Shown here in pieces: positions 16,890 through 25,900 of a stretch of 64,000 bases of DNA (position 1 is the stretch's first letter; every line of letters begins with the position of its first letter). The stretch lies in contig NZ_KQ948555.1 in the NCBI RefSeq assembly GCF_001514125.1, positions 124,001-188,000 on the forward strand, written 5' to 3'. Below the pieces are notes generated by a model. The model was not told where the DNA came from and made no database searches. It saw only the letters and a program-made list of their open reading frames with translations. The translations under genes were made by a program, and so were the position numbers. Source of the stretch: Streptomyces longwoodensis (lineage in GTDB: Bacteria; Actinomycetota; Actinomycetes; Streptomycetales; Streptomycetaceae).

Positions 16890-17852
16890 ATGCACACCGT
16901 GGCCGTACTCGCCCTCGACGGCGTCGTCCCCTTCGACCTCTCCGTGCCGATCGACACGTTCGGCTGGGCCCGGCTGCCGGACGGCCGCGAGCCCTACCAG
17001 GTGAAGGTCTGCTCGGCGGGCCCGCCCGGCCAGGAGGTGCGCTCGGGCGCGTTCACCGTGCGGGCGCCGTACGGCCTGGAGCTGCTCGCGGAGGCCGACA
17101 CGATCATCCTGCCCGGCGTCGCCGTACCGACCGACCCGCTGCCGCCGGGCGTCGCGCGGGCGCTGTGCACGGCGGCGGCCGGGGGCACGCGCATCGCGTC
17201 GGTCTGCGTCGGCGCCTTCCTCTTCGCGGCCACGGGCCTGCTGGACGGACTGCGCGCGACGACCCACTGGCTGGCGGCGGCGGACCTGGCGGCCCGCTAC
17301 CCGAAGGTGGAGGTCGACCCCAACGTGCTGTACGTCGACAACGGCCAGTTCCTCACCTCGGCGGGCGCGGCCGCGGCCCTGGACCTGTGCCTGCACATGA
17401 TCCGCCGGGACCACGGGTCGGCGGTCGCCGCGCACACGGCCCGGATGTCGGTCATGCCGCTCGAACGGGAGGGCGGGCAGGCCCAGTTCATCGTGCACGA
17501 CCTGCCGCCGGCCCCGGCGGGCGCGACCCTGGAGCCGCTGCTCGACTGGCTGGAGGGCCACTGCGAACGCGACCTCACCCTCGACGAGATCGCGGCGCGG
17601 GCGGGGATGAGCACACGCACGCTGAACCGCCGCTTCCGCGAGCAGACGGGGACGACGCCGCTGCAGTGGCTGCACCGGGCGCGGGTGCGCCGGGCGCAGT
17701 ACCTCCTGGAGACGACGGAGTACCCGGTCGAACGCATCGCGTCCCAGGCGGGCTTCGGCTCCCCGACGGCGTTCCGCGAACGCTTCCGCCGGGTGGCGGG
17801 GACGAGCCCGCAGGGGTACCGGAGGGCGTTCAGGTCGGGGCGGGGGAGTTGA
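16890..17852 (+). CDS. GlxA-family transcriptional regulator (DJ-1/PfpI + AraC HTH)
   Basis: 320 aa. Residues 1-~185 form a DJ-1/PfpI-like domain. The elbow SVCVGAFLFAATGLLDG keeps a Cys, and ATTHW follows as in other GlxA regulators. Residues ~225-315 hold two AraC-type helix-turn-helices (LTLDEIAARAGMSTRTLNRRF and PVERIASQAGFGSPTAFRERF). It is probably a DNA-binding regulator responding to a small metabolite or amidase-like ligand. The divergent DUF2269 gene is the nearest candidate target. Confidence 0.92.
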   Translation: MHTVAVLALDGVVPFDLSVPIDTFGWARLPDGREPYQVKVCSAGPPGQEVRSGAFTVRAPYGLELLAEADTIILPGVAVPTDPLPPGVARALCTAAAGGTRIASVCVGAFLFAATGLLDGLRATTHWLAAADLAARYPKVEVDPNVLYVDNGQFLTSAGAAAALDLCLHMIRRDHGSAVAAHTARMSVMPLEREGGQAQFIVHDLPPAPAGATLEPLLDWLEGHCERDLTLDEIAARAGMSTRTLNRRFREQTGTTPLQWLHRARVRRAQYLLETTEYPVERIASQAGFGSPTAFRERFRRVAGTSPQGYRRAFRSGRGS

Positions 17853-17887
17853 GGGGGCTCCAGGAGCCTGCGGCTTGGGAGGGGGGC

Positions 17888-18193
17888 TTACTGGGCGCGC
17901 CGGTCGGCGACCGCCCACGACGCCAGCGCGACCGCGCCCGCCACGCCGAACACCGACGGCCAGGCGCCGACCTTCTTGGCCAGCGGGTGGGAGCCGGCGA
18001 AGGCCGCGACGTAGGCGGCGGTCAGGGCGCCCGCGGCCGCGCCGCCGGCCTGCCGGCGCCACTGCTGGGCGGCCGCGGCGCCCGCCACGGCCAGCACGGC
18101 ACCGCCGAGCTGGCGCTTCCGCGTCCAGCGGGCCACGCCGTACCCGCCGACGAGGCCGCCGGCCGCGATCACGGAACTGGGAACCTTCGCCAT
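17888..18193 (-). CDS. Small hydrophobic protein of unknown function
   Basis: 101 aa, very rich in Ala/Gly/Val. Three or four hydrophobic stretches are separated by basic spots (RWTRKRQ, QQWRRQ). The sequence begins MAKVPSSVIAAGG and ends ASWAVADRRAQ. No family is recognised. It is convergent with the GlxA regulator and divergent from hsp20. Codon usage and the length of the open frame support it as real, but function is unknown. Confidence 0.62.
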   Translation of the reverse strand: MAKVPSSVIAAGGLVGGYGVARWTRKRQLGGAVLAVAGAAAAQQWRRQAGGAAAGALTAAYVAAFAGSHPLAKKVGAWPSVFGVAGAVALASWAVADRRAQ

Positions 18194-18214
18194 CTTCGTG
18201 CCCTCCTGGTGCGA

Positions 18215-18242
18215 GTCTGCGGTCTGCGGTCTGCGGTCTGCG
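18215..18242. repeat. Heptanucleotide tandem repeat (GTCTGCG x4)
   Basis: Four exact head-to-tail copies of GTCTGCG, followed by a degenerate fifth, lie just upstream of the small hydrophobic gene's start. A repeat of this kind is prone to slippage. It lies outside coding sequence and could alter spacing in the promoter region. Confidence 0.75.
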
Positions 18243-18304
18243 GCTCTGCGACTCCCCCGAGGCTAACTCCGCGACCCGCGCCGATCCCCAACCTGAGTCG
18301 GGGG

Positions 18305-18333
18305 TTGTCAAGTTTGTTCCCTGGAGCTATATA
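18305..18333 (+). promoter_or_regulatory. Vegetative-type promoter of hsp20
   Basis: TTGTCA (18305-18310) and TATATA (18328-18333) are separated by exactly 17 bp, close to the ideal housekeeping sigma consensus. They lie ~50 bp upstream of the hsp20 start. This AT-rich patch stands out in GC-rich surroundings. Hsp18-type genes in streptomycetes are usually repressed (RheA) rather than driven by an alternative sigma factor, consistent with a strong core promoter. No clear RheA-type inverted repeat was seen. Confidence 0.75.
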
Positions 18334-18385
18334 AGAAGTCGTAGGGCATCGCACAGGCAGCGCCTGAAGAAGGGAGTGAACCGTG

Positions 18386-18811
18386 ATGCTCATGCGTACC
18401 GACCCGTTCCGCGAGTTCGACCGCCTCGCGCAGCAGGTCTTCGGCTCCACCGGCCGTCCCGCCGCGATGGCGATGGACGCCTACCGTGCCGGGGACGACT
18501 TCCTCGTCCACTTCGACCTCCCCGGCATCGACCCCGAGACGATCGAGCTGGACGTCGAGCGCAACGTCCTCAACGTCCGCGCCGAGCGCCGCAACCCCGC
18601 CCCCGAGGGCGCGGAGGTGCTGGTCGCCGAGCGTCCGACGGGCTCCTTCACCCGCCAGCTCTTCCTCGGCGACACCCTCGACACGGAGCGCATCGACGCC
18701 TCGTACGAAGCCGGCGTGCTGACCCTGCGCATCCCGGTGGCCGAACAGGCCAAGCCGCGCCGCATCCAGATCTCGGGCGGCAGGGACGACCGCAAGCAGA
18801 TCAGCGGCTGA
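18386..18811 (+). CDS. Hsp20/alpha-crystallin small heat shock protein
   Basis: 141 aa from ATG 18386; GTG 18383 and ATG 18392 are adjacent alternatives, and GGAG sits ~9 nt upstream. The alpha-crystallin domain spans ~32-125: FLVHFDLPGIDPETIELDVERNVLNV, ERPTGSFTRQLFLGDTLD, and the beta-8 motif YEAGVLTLRIPV. It is an ATP-independent holdase that binds unfolded protein in the cytoplasm. The next gene downstream, DUF2267, begins ~100 nt later and is a frequent partner of Hsp20. Confidence 0.94.
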   Translation: MLMRTDPFREFDRLAQQVFGSTGRPAAMAMDAYRAGDDFLVHFDLPGIDPETIELDVERNVLNVRAERRNPAPEGAEVLVAERPTGSFTRQLFLGDTLDTERIDASYEAGVLTLRIPVAEQAKPRRIQISGGRDDRKQISG

Positions 18812-18909
18812 CCCACCCCGGCGTCCCGTGCTCCGGCCCGGCGCGCGGGACGCCCAGCCTGCCCGCGCCCAACCGGGGCGCGCCCGAACCCTTAGGAGCA
18901 GCCTGAACG

Positions 18910-19398
18910 ATGACCGTGACGTCGACGCAGTCCATCCGCAGGACGGTGATCCCCGCGAGGCGGGAGGCGTCGGAAGCAGCGGCCACCCGCAGCCGCGCCT
19001 GGACCCGTCTGCTCGACGAGGTCCGGAAGGCGGGCCAGTACACGACCACCGCGGAGGCGGAACGCGTCACCCGGATCGTCCTGTCCGCCCTGGGCGGCCA
19101 CGTCGTGGGCGACGAACGCGTGGCCCTGGCGCGGGCCCTGCCCCCGGAGGCGGCGCGGGTGGTCGCCTCGCAGATCCCGGTGACCCGCCCGCAGACGGCG
19201 GCGGAGTTCGTGGACGGCGTGGCGGCGCGTATCGAGGGCGCCACCCCGGCGACGGCCCGCTGGGACGTCAGCTCGGTCCTCGGCGTGCTGCCGGACCTGG
19301 TGGGCGACGACCTGATCGACCGCGTGCTGCGAGAACTCCCGCCGGGCTACGCCCTGTTGTTCGGCAAGGCCGAACTGGTTCCGCCCGCCGCCCGGTAA
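18910..19398 (+). CDS. DUF2267 protein
   Basis: 162 aa. Residues ~35-155 contain the DUF2267 pattern twice: TAEAERVTRIVLSALGGHVVGDERVALARALPPEAARVV, and AARWDVSSVLGVLPDLVGDDLIDRVLRELPPGYALLFG. The N-terminal ~30 residues are basic. The biochemical role is unknown. Its position after hsp20 and before a strong hairpin suggests a stress-induced unit. Confidence 0.85.
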   Translation: MTVTSTQSIRRTVIPARREASEAAATRSRAWTRLLDEVRKAGQYTTTAEAERVTRIVLSALGGHVVGDERVALARALPPEAARVVASQIPVTRPQTAAEFVDGVAARIEGATPATARWDVSSVLGVLPDLVGDDLIDRVLRELPPGYALLFGKAELVPPAAR

Positions 19399-19444
19399 GG
19401 GCGGGTGACGCCCGGGCAACGTCCGCGGGCGCGGACATGAACAT

Positions 19445-19478
19445 CCACCGTCGGCGCGCCCCGGAGCGCCGACGGTGG
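19445..19478 (+). terminator. Strong hairpin after DUF2267 gene
   Basis: A perfect 13-bp stem, CCACCGTCGGCGC / GCGCCGACGGTGG, with an 8-nt loop. There is no T-run, as is usual for Streptomyces terminators. It lies 46 nt after the stop codon and 20 nt before the next start, so it could also shape the leader of the next gene. Confidence 0.75.
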
Positions 19479-19497
19479 CGGCGGGGAGGGTCCTCGT

Positions 19498-20148
19498 ATG
19501 GGACGGTACGACCGTACGCGGGACGAGGTCCACGACCGGTCCCCGGCACCCGCGAGGTCAGCACACCGCACTCCGCACCCCGCACTCCTCCGAGACGATC
19601 GGCTGAGGACGTTGCCCAGAGGAACCCTGATCACGCCCGACGGCACCCGGATCGCGTACCGCACGGACCTGTCGCCCCGAGGCCCGGCGGGCCCCCCGGT
19701 CCTCCTCCTCGACGGCCCGACGGGCCACGCCGGCGACTGGGACGACCTGACCGCACGCCTCTGCGAGGACGGCCACCGTGTGGTGCGCTACGAGGCGCGG
19801 AGGGACGAGCGCGCCACGGAAGAGATGAGGGGGGCGGCGGCCGCGACGGCGGACGCGGCGGCCCTGCTCCGACACCTGGGCCTGGCCCCGGCGGTGTTGG
19901 TCGCCCGGTCGGAGGCCGGTCGCACGGCCCGCCAACTGGCGCAGACCGCACCCCACTTGGTCCTGTCCCTGATCCTCCTGGACGAGCCCCCCGGCGCATG
20001 CCGGAACGACGACGCCCACGACACGCACCCCACCCTCGCTCTCCGGGCCGACCAGGCCACCCCGCACGACCCGCACACGCTGCACGAGGCGATCGGCGAG
20101 TTCCTGCGCCGGACGGGGGCGACGAGGAAGGACGCGGCCCACGCATGA
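19498..20148 (+). CDS. Alpha/beta hydrolase fold protein, short
   Basis: 216 aa from ATG 19498, with GGGGAGG ~9 nt upstream. Residues ~42-150 follow the hydrolase fold: TPDGTRIAYR, PVLLLDGPTGHAGDWDDLTARLCEDGHRVVRYEARRD, and a nucleophile elbow ARSEAG that replaces the usual GxSxG Gly with Ala. The oxyanion HG motif is altered (LDGPTG). It is shorter than typical (270-300 aa), and no clear C-terminal Asp/His pair is seen. It may be a degenerate or non-enzymatic member. It overlaps the next gene by 4 bp (ATGA). Confidence 0.7.
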   Translation: MGRYDRTRDEVHDRSPAPARSAHRTPHPALLRDDRLRTLPRGTLITPDGTRIAYRTDLSPRGPAGPPVLLLDGPTGHAGDWDDLTARLCEDGHRVVRYEARRDERATEEMRGAAAATADAAALLRHLGLAPAVLVARSEAGRTARQLAQTAPHLVLSLILLDEPPGACRNDDAHDTHPTLALRADQATPHDPHTLHEAIGEFLRRTGATRKDAAHA

Positions 20149-20975
20149 CGGAGGACAACGGACACCGGGGCACGGACGTCGACCTGGACGCGGCGCTGGA
20201 GGTGGCGCAGGACGTGGCGGACTGGGCCACGGAACGGATCCGCCGCCCGCGCCGACCCGACGAGGCCCGCGAGGTCAGGGAGAAGGCGGGCCCGGCGGAC
20301 ATCGTCACGAGGACGGACGAGGAGATCGAGTCGTACGTCCGCGAGACCCTGCACCGCGCGTTCCCGACGCACGGCATCCAGGGCGAGGAATACGGCACGG
20401 AGCGGGGCACGGCACCGGACGCGCCGTCCTGGGTGCTCGACCCGCTCGACGGTACGACCAACTACGCCCACGGCATCGGCTGGTGCTCCTTCTCCCTGGG
20501 CCTGGTGGCGCCCGACGGCACTCCGCTGCTGGGCCTGGTGGCGGACCCGTGGCGGGGGGAGACGTTCACGGCGCTGCGCGGCCGAGGGGCCCGCCTCAAC
20601 GGCACCCCGACCCACGCGGCCGACCACACGACCCTCACGGGCCACCTGTTCCTGACGGAATGGGCGGCCCACGCCCACTGGCCGGGCCTGGACGACCTGC
20701 TCGCCGCGCTCTCCTCCCGCCACTGCACGACCCGTGTCATGGGCTCCACGGCCCTCTCCCTGACCCAGGTGGCAGCGGGCCGCGCCACGGCGGCGGCGGT
20801 CGGCGAGTTCCACGCGGTGGACGCACTTCCGGCGTACCTGATCGCCACGGAGGCGGGGGCGGTGGCGATTCCCCCGACGCCGGTCTACGACGGGCCGTTG
20901 GTGCTGGTGGCGCCGGGGGTGGTGGGGGAGATGCGGGGGGTGTGGGAGGGGGTAGTGGGGCGGGGGGCGTCTTGA
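20145..20975 (+). CDS. Inositol monophosphatase-family phosphatase
   Basis: 276 aa from ATG 20145, overlapping the previous stop (ATGA). Metal site motifs: GEEYG (Glu), then WVLDPLDGTTNYAHG (the DPxDGT signature with two Asp) and a C-terminal EFHAVDALPAYLIATEAGA containing the third Asp. Members dephosphorylate inositol-1-phosphate, histidinol phosphate, PAP or sugar phosphates in a Mg-dependent way. The substrate cannot be assigned. Translation is probably coupled to the hydrolase gene. Confidence 0.9.
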   Translation: MTEDNGHRGTDVDLDAALEVAQDVADWATERIRRPRRPDEAREVREKAGPADIVTRTDEEIESYVRETLHRAFPTHGIQGEEYGTERGTAPDAPSWVLDPLDGTTNYAHGIGWCSFSLGLVAPDGTPLLGLVADPWRGETFTALRGRGARLNGTPTHAADHTTLTGHLFLTEWAAHAHWPGLDDLLAALSSRHCTTRVMGSTALSLTQVAAGRATAAAVGEFHAVDALPAYLIATEAGAVAIPPTPVYDGPLVLVAPGVVGEMRGVWEGVVGRGAS

Positions 20976-21005
20976 CGCCACTCCCCGACCCCCAGGGCTA
21001 TCTAC

Positions 21006-21200
21006 TCAGCGCGGCTCGGAGCGCAGGTGCTGGAGCCAAACCTGCCAAGCACCCCCAGCCACGGTGAGCGTCGGCCCGCCCGCGTTCTTGGAGTCCCGTA
21101 TGGCTATGCCCTTCGCTACGTGTGCACACTCCACGCACTCGGTTCCGCTGCCGCCGCTGTAGGAAGACTTGAACCACTGGGGTGCCGGAGCTGCTGTCAT
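21006..21200 (-). CDS. DUF397 small protein
   Basis: 64 aa from ATG 21200 (AGGAG 5 nt upstream, inside the end of the XRE gene); GTG 21206 is the alternative. The signature is WFKSSYSGGSGTECVECAH, then IRDSKNAGGPTLTV and W near the end. DUF397 proteins nearly always pair with an XRE/DUF5753 regulator, and some act as its antagonist in development. The function here is inferred from that pairing. Confidence 0.93.
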   Translation of the reverse strand: MTAAPAPQWFKSSYSGGSGTECVECAHVAKGIAIRDSKNAGGPTLTVAGGAWQVWLQHLRSEPR

Positions 21201-21202
21201 CG

Positions 21203-22045
21203 TCACTCCTCGCTCACGCGTTGGATAAGCCTCGCCGACGACTCGAAGTCGAGTGCCTGCGCGCTCAGGTACTGGAACGCCAACCTATACCGCTCCAGTT
21301 CTGGCTTCTTTTCCATGAACACGCCCCCGCTGAGTAGATCCACGTACACCACGTCCAAGTCCGGGGCGGGCCCGCGCAGCACCACGAAGCTGCCGACGGC
21401 GGCTGCGTGGGCGCCCTTGGCGAAGGGCAGCAGTTGGACGGTCACGTGGGGCCGTTCTGCCATGGCGAGCAGGTGAGCGAGCTGTTCCTCCATGACCGCC
21501 TTGCCACCCACCTGGCGTCTGATCGCGGCCTCATCGATGACGCACCAGATGTGCGGTGGCTCGTCACGTTCCAGAAGCTCTTGCCGCTTCATGCGGATGT
21601 CCACCATGTGCTGCACTTCCCGCTCCGAGCACTGCATCTCTGAGGCTCGGTGCACGGCTTCTGCATAGGGCCGCGTTTGCAGCAGGCCGGGGATGTACAT
21701 GCACGCGTAGTGGTCTTCGCGCACTACCTCATCCTCCAGCGTGAGCATGAGGTTCATGGACTCGGGGATCTGGTCGGCAAGGGACCGCCACCACCCTTGG
21801 ACCTTCGCGGCCTTGGCCAGCTCGACAAGAGCTTGCCGCACGTCATCGGACGCCCCGTACTCACGGCACAGAGCGTCGACCGTGGGCCATTTGACGGGCC
21901 CTTCCTTGGTCTCGTAGCGGCTGAGCGTCGCCTTGGACAGGCCGACGCGAGCACCGGCCTCCTCCAGGGTCAGGCCCGCTTGTTCGCGCAGGCGACGCAG
22001 GTCAGCTCCCAACTGGCGTCTACGAGTGGTGGGTCCCACCGCCAT
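21203..22045 (-). CDS. XRE-family regulator with DUF5753 sensor domain
   Basis: 280 aa from ATG 22045 (GAGGGG upstream; the frame extends further without a good site). The N-terminal helix-turn-helix is LGADLRRLREQAGLTLEEAGARVGLSKATLSRYE. DUF5753 covers ~90-270, with YIPGLLQTRPYAEAV, RQVGGKAVMEEQLAHLLAMAERPHVTVQLLPF and RGPAPDLDVVYVDLLSG. It is a helix-turn-helix DNA-binding regulator of the streptomycete WhiJ/AbaA-ORFA type, translationally coupled to DUF397. The HATPase gene is divergent. Confidence 0.93.
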   Translation of the reverse strand: MAVGPTTRRRQLGADLRRLREQAGLTLEEAGARVGLSKATLSRYETKEGPVKWPTVDALCREYGASDDVRQALVELAKAAKVQGWWRSLADQIPESMNLMLTLEDEVVREDHYACMYIPGLLQTRPYAEAVHRASEMQCSEREVQHMVDIRMKRQELLERDEPPHIWCVIDEAAIRRQVGGKAVMEEQLAHLLAMAERPHVTVQLLPFAKGAHAAAVGSFVVLRGPAPDLDVVYVDLLSGGVFMEKKPELERYRLAFQYLSAQALDFESSARLIQRVSEE

Positions 22046-22162
22046 GTAAATAACCCCTCGGATTGAGTACGTCAGATCGTCCAGGTGCGTCGGTCGTCGA
22101 GGCAAGGTGGCGTGCGCCGGGGGCGCATACCTGGGCATCGCACCCCTGGAACCGCTTCGTGA

Positions 22163-22193
22163 GAGTTTCATTTTGGGAGTTTCAATGCAACTC
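22163..22193. promoter_or_regulatory. Candidate operator between XRE regulator and HATPase genes
   Basis: GAGTTTCA is repeated at 22163-22170 and 22177-22184, and the second copy also forms an inverted repeat, GAGTT-N7-AACTC (22177-22193). This AT-richer block lies between the divergent XRE and HATPase genes. The XRE protein could bind here. No experiment is implied; the evidence is repeat structure only. Confidence 0.5.
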
Positions 22194-22250
22194 TGAGTAC
22201 ACAGCAGGTCTCAGTGTGTGAAGAGCCTTCATCTGCGGAGGAGCAGATTC

Positions 22251-22916
22251 GTGAAAGATCCCCTGTTCGTGCCATCCGTAACGTGGGTGCACTCCTTCCT
22301 CGCCCAGGCGCAGGAGGTGGGCGCCCTCCGCGCCCTTGTGGCAACCCAAGTCGAGCTCTGGGGAGTCCCTGAAGTGAGCGACACCGCCCGACTGTGCGTG
22401 AGTGAGTTGGTCGCCAACGTCATCACGCACGTAGGCGAGGCAACTCCTGCGACTCTCACGCTGACCTTGAGCGGCTCTCGGCTGTGCATCGCAGTGCGGG
22501 ACCCGGATGCGCGGGCACTGCCGACGCTCGTCCAGGCGCACGGTGACGACGAAGGCGGCCGGGGCATGGCGTTGGTCAGCGCGCTGGCTTCACGGTGGGG
22601 CGTCGACCTCCCTGGTGACGGCAAGGTGACCTGGTGTGAACTCGCGGTGGCGACGGCCGTGTTAGGCAACGCGCCCAGCTCTGCAGGGCGCCGAGCGAGA
22701 GTGGCGAGGGTGCTCACTGCCTACAACGATGAATCGGTGCTCGTCGGAGCGCAGCAGAGTCGTTTGGGGATGGCGACGGCAGAGGTCACCGTCGTTCAGG
22801 TCATCTCGGATCTGCTGCATTGGCTCCGGGCTCATGGGCATGATGCGGATGACATCCTCGACCGCGCTCAGACGCGCTTCGAGGTCGAGAGGGGTGCGGC
22901 AGGACTTCCGTGGTGA
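22251..22916 (+). CDS. HATPase_c ATP-binding protein (RsbW/anti-sigma-kinase like) with extra C-terminal domain
   Basis: 221 aa from GTG 22251, ~8 nt after GGAGGAG. Residues ~10-140 are a single-domain GHKL ATPase: CVSELVANVITHV (N box), VRDPD (G1-like), DDEGGRGMALVSALASRWG (G2). This is the form found beside XRE/DUF397 pairs. The ~80 C-terminal residues after APSSAGRRARVARV have no recognised domain (YNDESVLVGAQQSRLGM, VQVISDLLHWLRAHGHDADDILDRA). It may be a partner-binding or DNA-binding addition. Its stop is only 2 bp from the convergent helicase stop. Confidence 0.88.
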   Translation: MKDPLFVPSVTWVHSFLAQAQEVGALRALVATQVELWGVPEVSDTARLCVSELVANVITHVGEATPATLTLTLSGSRLCIAVRDPDARALPTLVQAHGDDEGGRGMALVSALASRWGVDLPGDGKVTWCELAVATAVLGNAPSSAGRRARVARVLTAYNDESVLVGAQQSRLGMATAEVTVVQVISDLLHWLRAHGHDADDILDRAQTRFEVERGAAGLPW

Positions 22917-22918
22917 CC

Positions 22919-25900
22919 TCAACTCGCGGCTGCCGCCTTGGCATAGGTGACCACCTCGGCAGGCAGGGGGTGCTTGAGGCGCCATGTGATTGCCATCGGG
23001 CGACTTCCTTCGTGGCTCTCGTACTGCGCCGGCCCCAGGAGCATCCACGGCTGAGCGCCGCCTATGTCAGTGGTCTTGTACCGGCGGACGAACAGCAGGA
23101 TCTCGCTTCCCTGGGTGACGTGGTGCTGATAACGCAGGCCGGTCGGAGACGTTTCTGACGTCTGGTTCTGGGACTCCCAGTGGAAGTGCGTCTCACTGAG
23201 CGCGAAGTCGCGGTAGCGGGTCTGGGGAGAGAAGTCCCTCTCATCCTTCTCCAGGGTGATGAGGAGAGCATCCGTCTTGATGGAGTCGCACCACTTCACG
23301 CCCTCGCGGAAGTCACCGGGGAGGAAGCCGCCGACCTCGGCTTGGCCAAGAGCAGGAAGGATCTCTTCGCGGCTGTAGGACGCGTGAACCGTGAGTGGGG
23401 TGGAACTGTGGCCACCGATACCGAGGAGGGGGATGGGCACGTGCTCCGTGTGCGCGAGGTTGTGCGCCAGCACTTGGCGCAGTTCCTTGCGGACGGCGTC
23501 GTGGTCCTTGAGGTAGGCGAATGCTTCCTCGTACGTGGTGAATCCCTTCCTAGTGACACCTCCCAGCGGCCACAACTGGAAGAAGAGCATGCGGGCGAAG
23601 GCCTTGTCCTGCTCGCTGAGATCGACGTAGAGAGGGGCGTCGTCCTCTAGGAGGCGCGTGTACGCGGCCACCCGCAGGGGGTCGTCGACGTGGAGGAAGG
23701 CGGGGGCCCGCTTGAGGAGTGCCGCTTCGCCTTCCGGACCTTCGCGCTCCATCAGACCGGCGCGGCGAAGCAGTCCCGTCCAGGAGTTCCCGTTGCTGCG
23801 GTACAGCTCCTTGATGTCCCGTCCGCTTTCATCGAGGTAGCGGCCGAGGTGGGACTCACCGTACTCCGCTACTTCTCGCGCCAGGTTCCTGACATTGACG
23901 CTGATCTGTTCGCGGATGTTGGCGATCACCGTGCGCTTCGCCTTCTCCTCCAAGATGATCGCGCAGCCAGAGGGAAGTTGCGGGAAGTCGTGCTCGATGT
24001 GGTCCAACAACCTCTTGCGCGTCAGATTGGTGAGCGCACGGAACTGGGTCTCGAAGCGGAACTCCTTGCGGTGCTGGCCGATGAAGTCCAGCACGGTCAG
24101 CACTGCTTTCCCCGACGAGCGCCGCAGGCCACGCCCCAACTGTTGGAGGAATACCGTGGCGCTCTCGGTCGGACGGAGCAAGAACAGGGTGTCGACGTCG
24201 GGAACGTCCACCCCTTCGTTGAACAGGTCGACAGAGAAGATCGCCTGCACGTCACCTGCCCGTAGGTCGTTCAGCGCCTGCCGCCGTTGATCAGCAGGTG
24301 TCTCCCCGGATACGGCGACCGCAGCGATGCCGGCCGAGCGGAAGCTCTCTGCCATGAAGTGGGCGTGCGCGACCGATACGCAGAAGCCCAAGGCACGCAT
24401 ACGGCTCGGGTCGGTCACTTTCTCCTTGACGGCCTTCAAGACGAGACCGGCACGGACGGTATTACCGGTGAGCAGAGTGCTCAATGCGCTGGTGTCGTAG
24501 GCCCCCCGCTTCCACTCCACTGCGCTCAGGTCGGTGGTGTCGCTGATGCCGAAGTAGTGGAAGGGCGAGAGCAGTTCGTTGTCCAGTGCCTCCCAGAGTC
24601 GCATCTCTGCAGCGATCCGGCCATCGAAGTACTCGTCTTGGATGTTCTTGCCATCCATGCGCTCTGGGGTGGCGGTCAGGCCCAGCAGCTCCAGCGGCTG
24701 GAAGTGATCAACGACCCTTCGATAAGTAGGCGAGGTGCCATGATGGAACTCGTCGATCACGATGACGTCGAAGTGGTCCGGCGAGAGCCCTTCCAAGGCC
24801 CGTGCATGGAGAGACTGAACGCTCGCGAAGACGTGGGTCCACCGATCGGGGATCTCCCCGCTGTGGAGCAGTTCACCGAAGTTGGCGTCCAGCAAGATCT
24901 CCTGGTAAGTCCGCAAGGACTGCTGCAAGATCTCCTTACGGTGCGCGATGAAGAGCAGGCGCAGGTCACGGTCGTGCCGTTGACGCAGGTACTTGTAGTC
25001 AAGGGCGGCCATGACGGTCTTGCCCGTGCCCGTCGCAGCGACCAGGAGATTGCGGTGCCGATCATGCACCTCGCGCTCGACCGTCAGACGCTCCAGCATG
25101 TCGCGCTGGTAGGGGAACGGTCGTACCTCCAGGCCGGACAGGGTGATACGCCGCTCGGCAGTGGGAGCCCCGCCGGCCACTGCCAACGCTTCCTGGAGGC
25201 GGCTTCCGTCAGCCGCGGGGTCATACGTTTCGAAGGTGGGATCGTTCCAGTAGGACTCGAAGGTCGCCTCAAACTTCCGTAGGACATCGGGAGTGGCGAC
25301 GGAGGACAGCCGTACATTCCACTCCAAGCCGTCGAGAAGTGCTGCCTTCGACAGGTTGGAGCTGCCCACGTAGGCCGTGTTGTAGCCGCTGTTCCTGCGG
25401 AAGAGCCAGGCCTTCGCATGTAGGCGAGTGGAGCGCGTCTCGTAGTTGATTTTGACCTCGGCGTTGAACTCCTGCACCAGGCGGTCCAGAGCACGCCGCT
25501 CGGTGGCGCCGATGTACGTGGTCGTGAGGACTCGTATGGGCACACCGCGAGCGTGAGCGGCTTGCAGTGATCGCTCGATGACGCGCAGGCCGTGCCATTT
25601 CACGAAGGCGCACAGCAAGTCCACGTGGTCAGCGGTCGCAAGCTCGGCGCGCAGCTCGAAGCCGAGGCTGGGGTCATCCGGGGCATTCGTGAGGAGCGCG
25701 GTCTCGGAGAGGGGAATGCCGGGGCGCACGGCGAAGACACCAGGCGCCTCTTGTCGAGTGAGTGCGAGGAGCTGGCGGGGGCCCTCCGCGATGAGGTCGA
25801 CCCACTCCTGAGCGCCCTCTAGCGTGCTGATGGATTCCAGGATGTGGTTGGCCGCATGGACGCGGTCTTCCGCAGGGAGGCTCTGCAGGACCCGTTGCAC

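Noticed and set aside
16246..17852. DUF2269 gene and GlxA regulator as part of a glyoxal/arginine pathway
   Set aside because: No pathway gene is nearby; only divergent orientation links them.
19555..19600. CCGCACTCC-like repeats at the start of the alpha/beta hydrolase gene as a regulatory array
   Set aside because: They are irregular, lie in the coding frame (HRTPHPALL) and fit low-complexity coding sequence.
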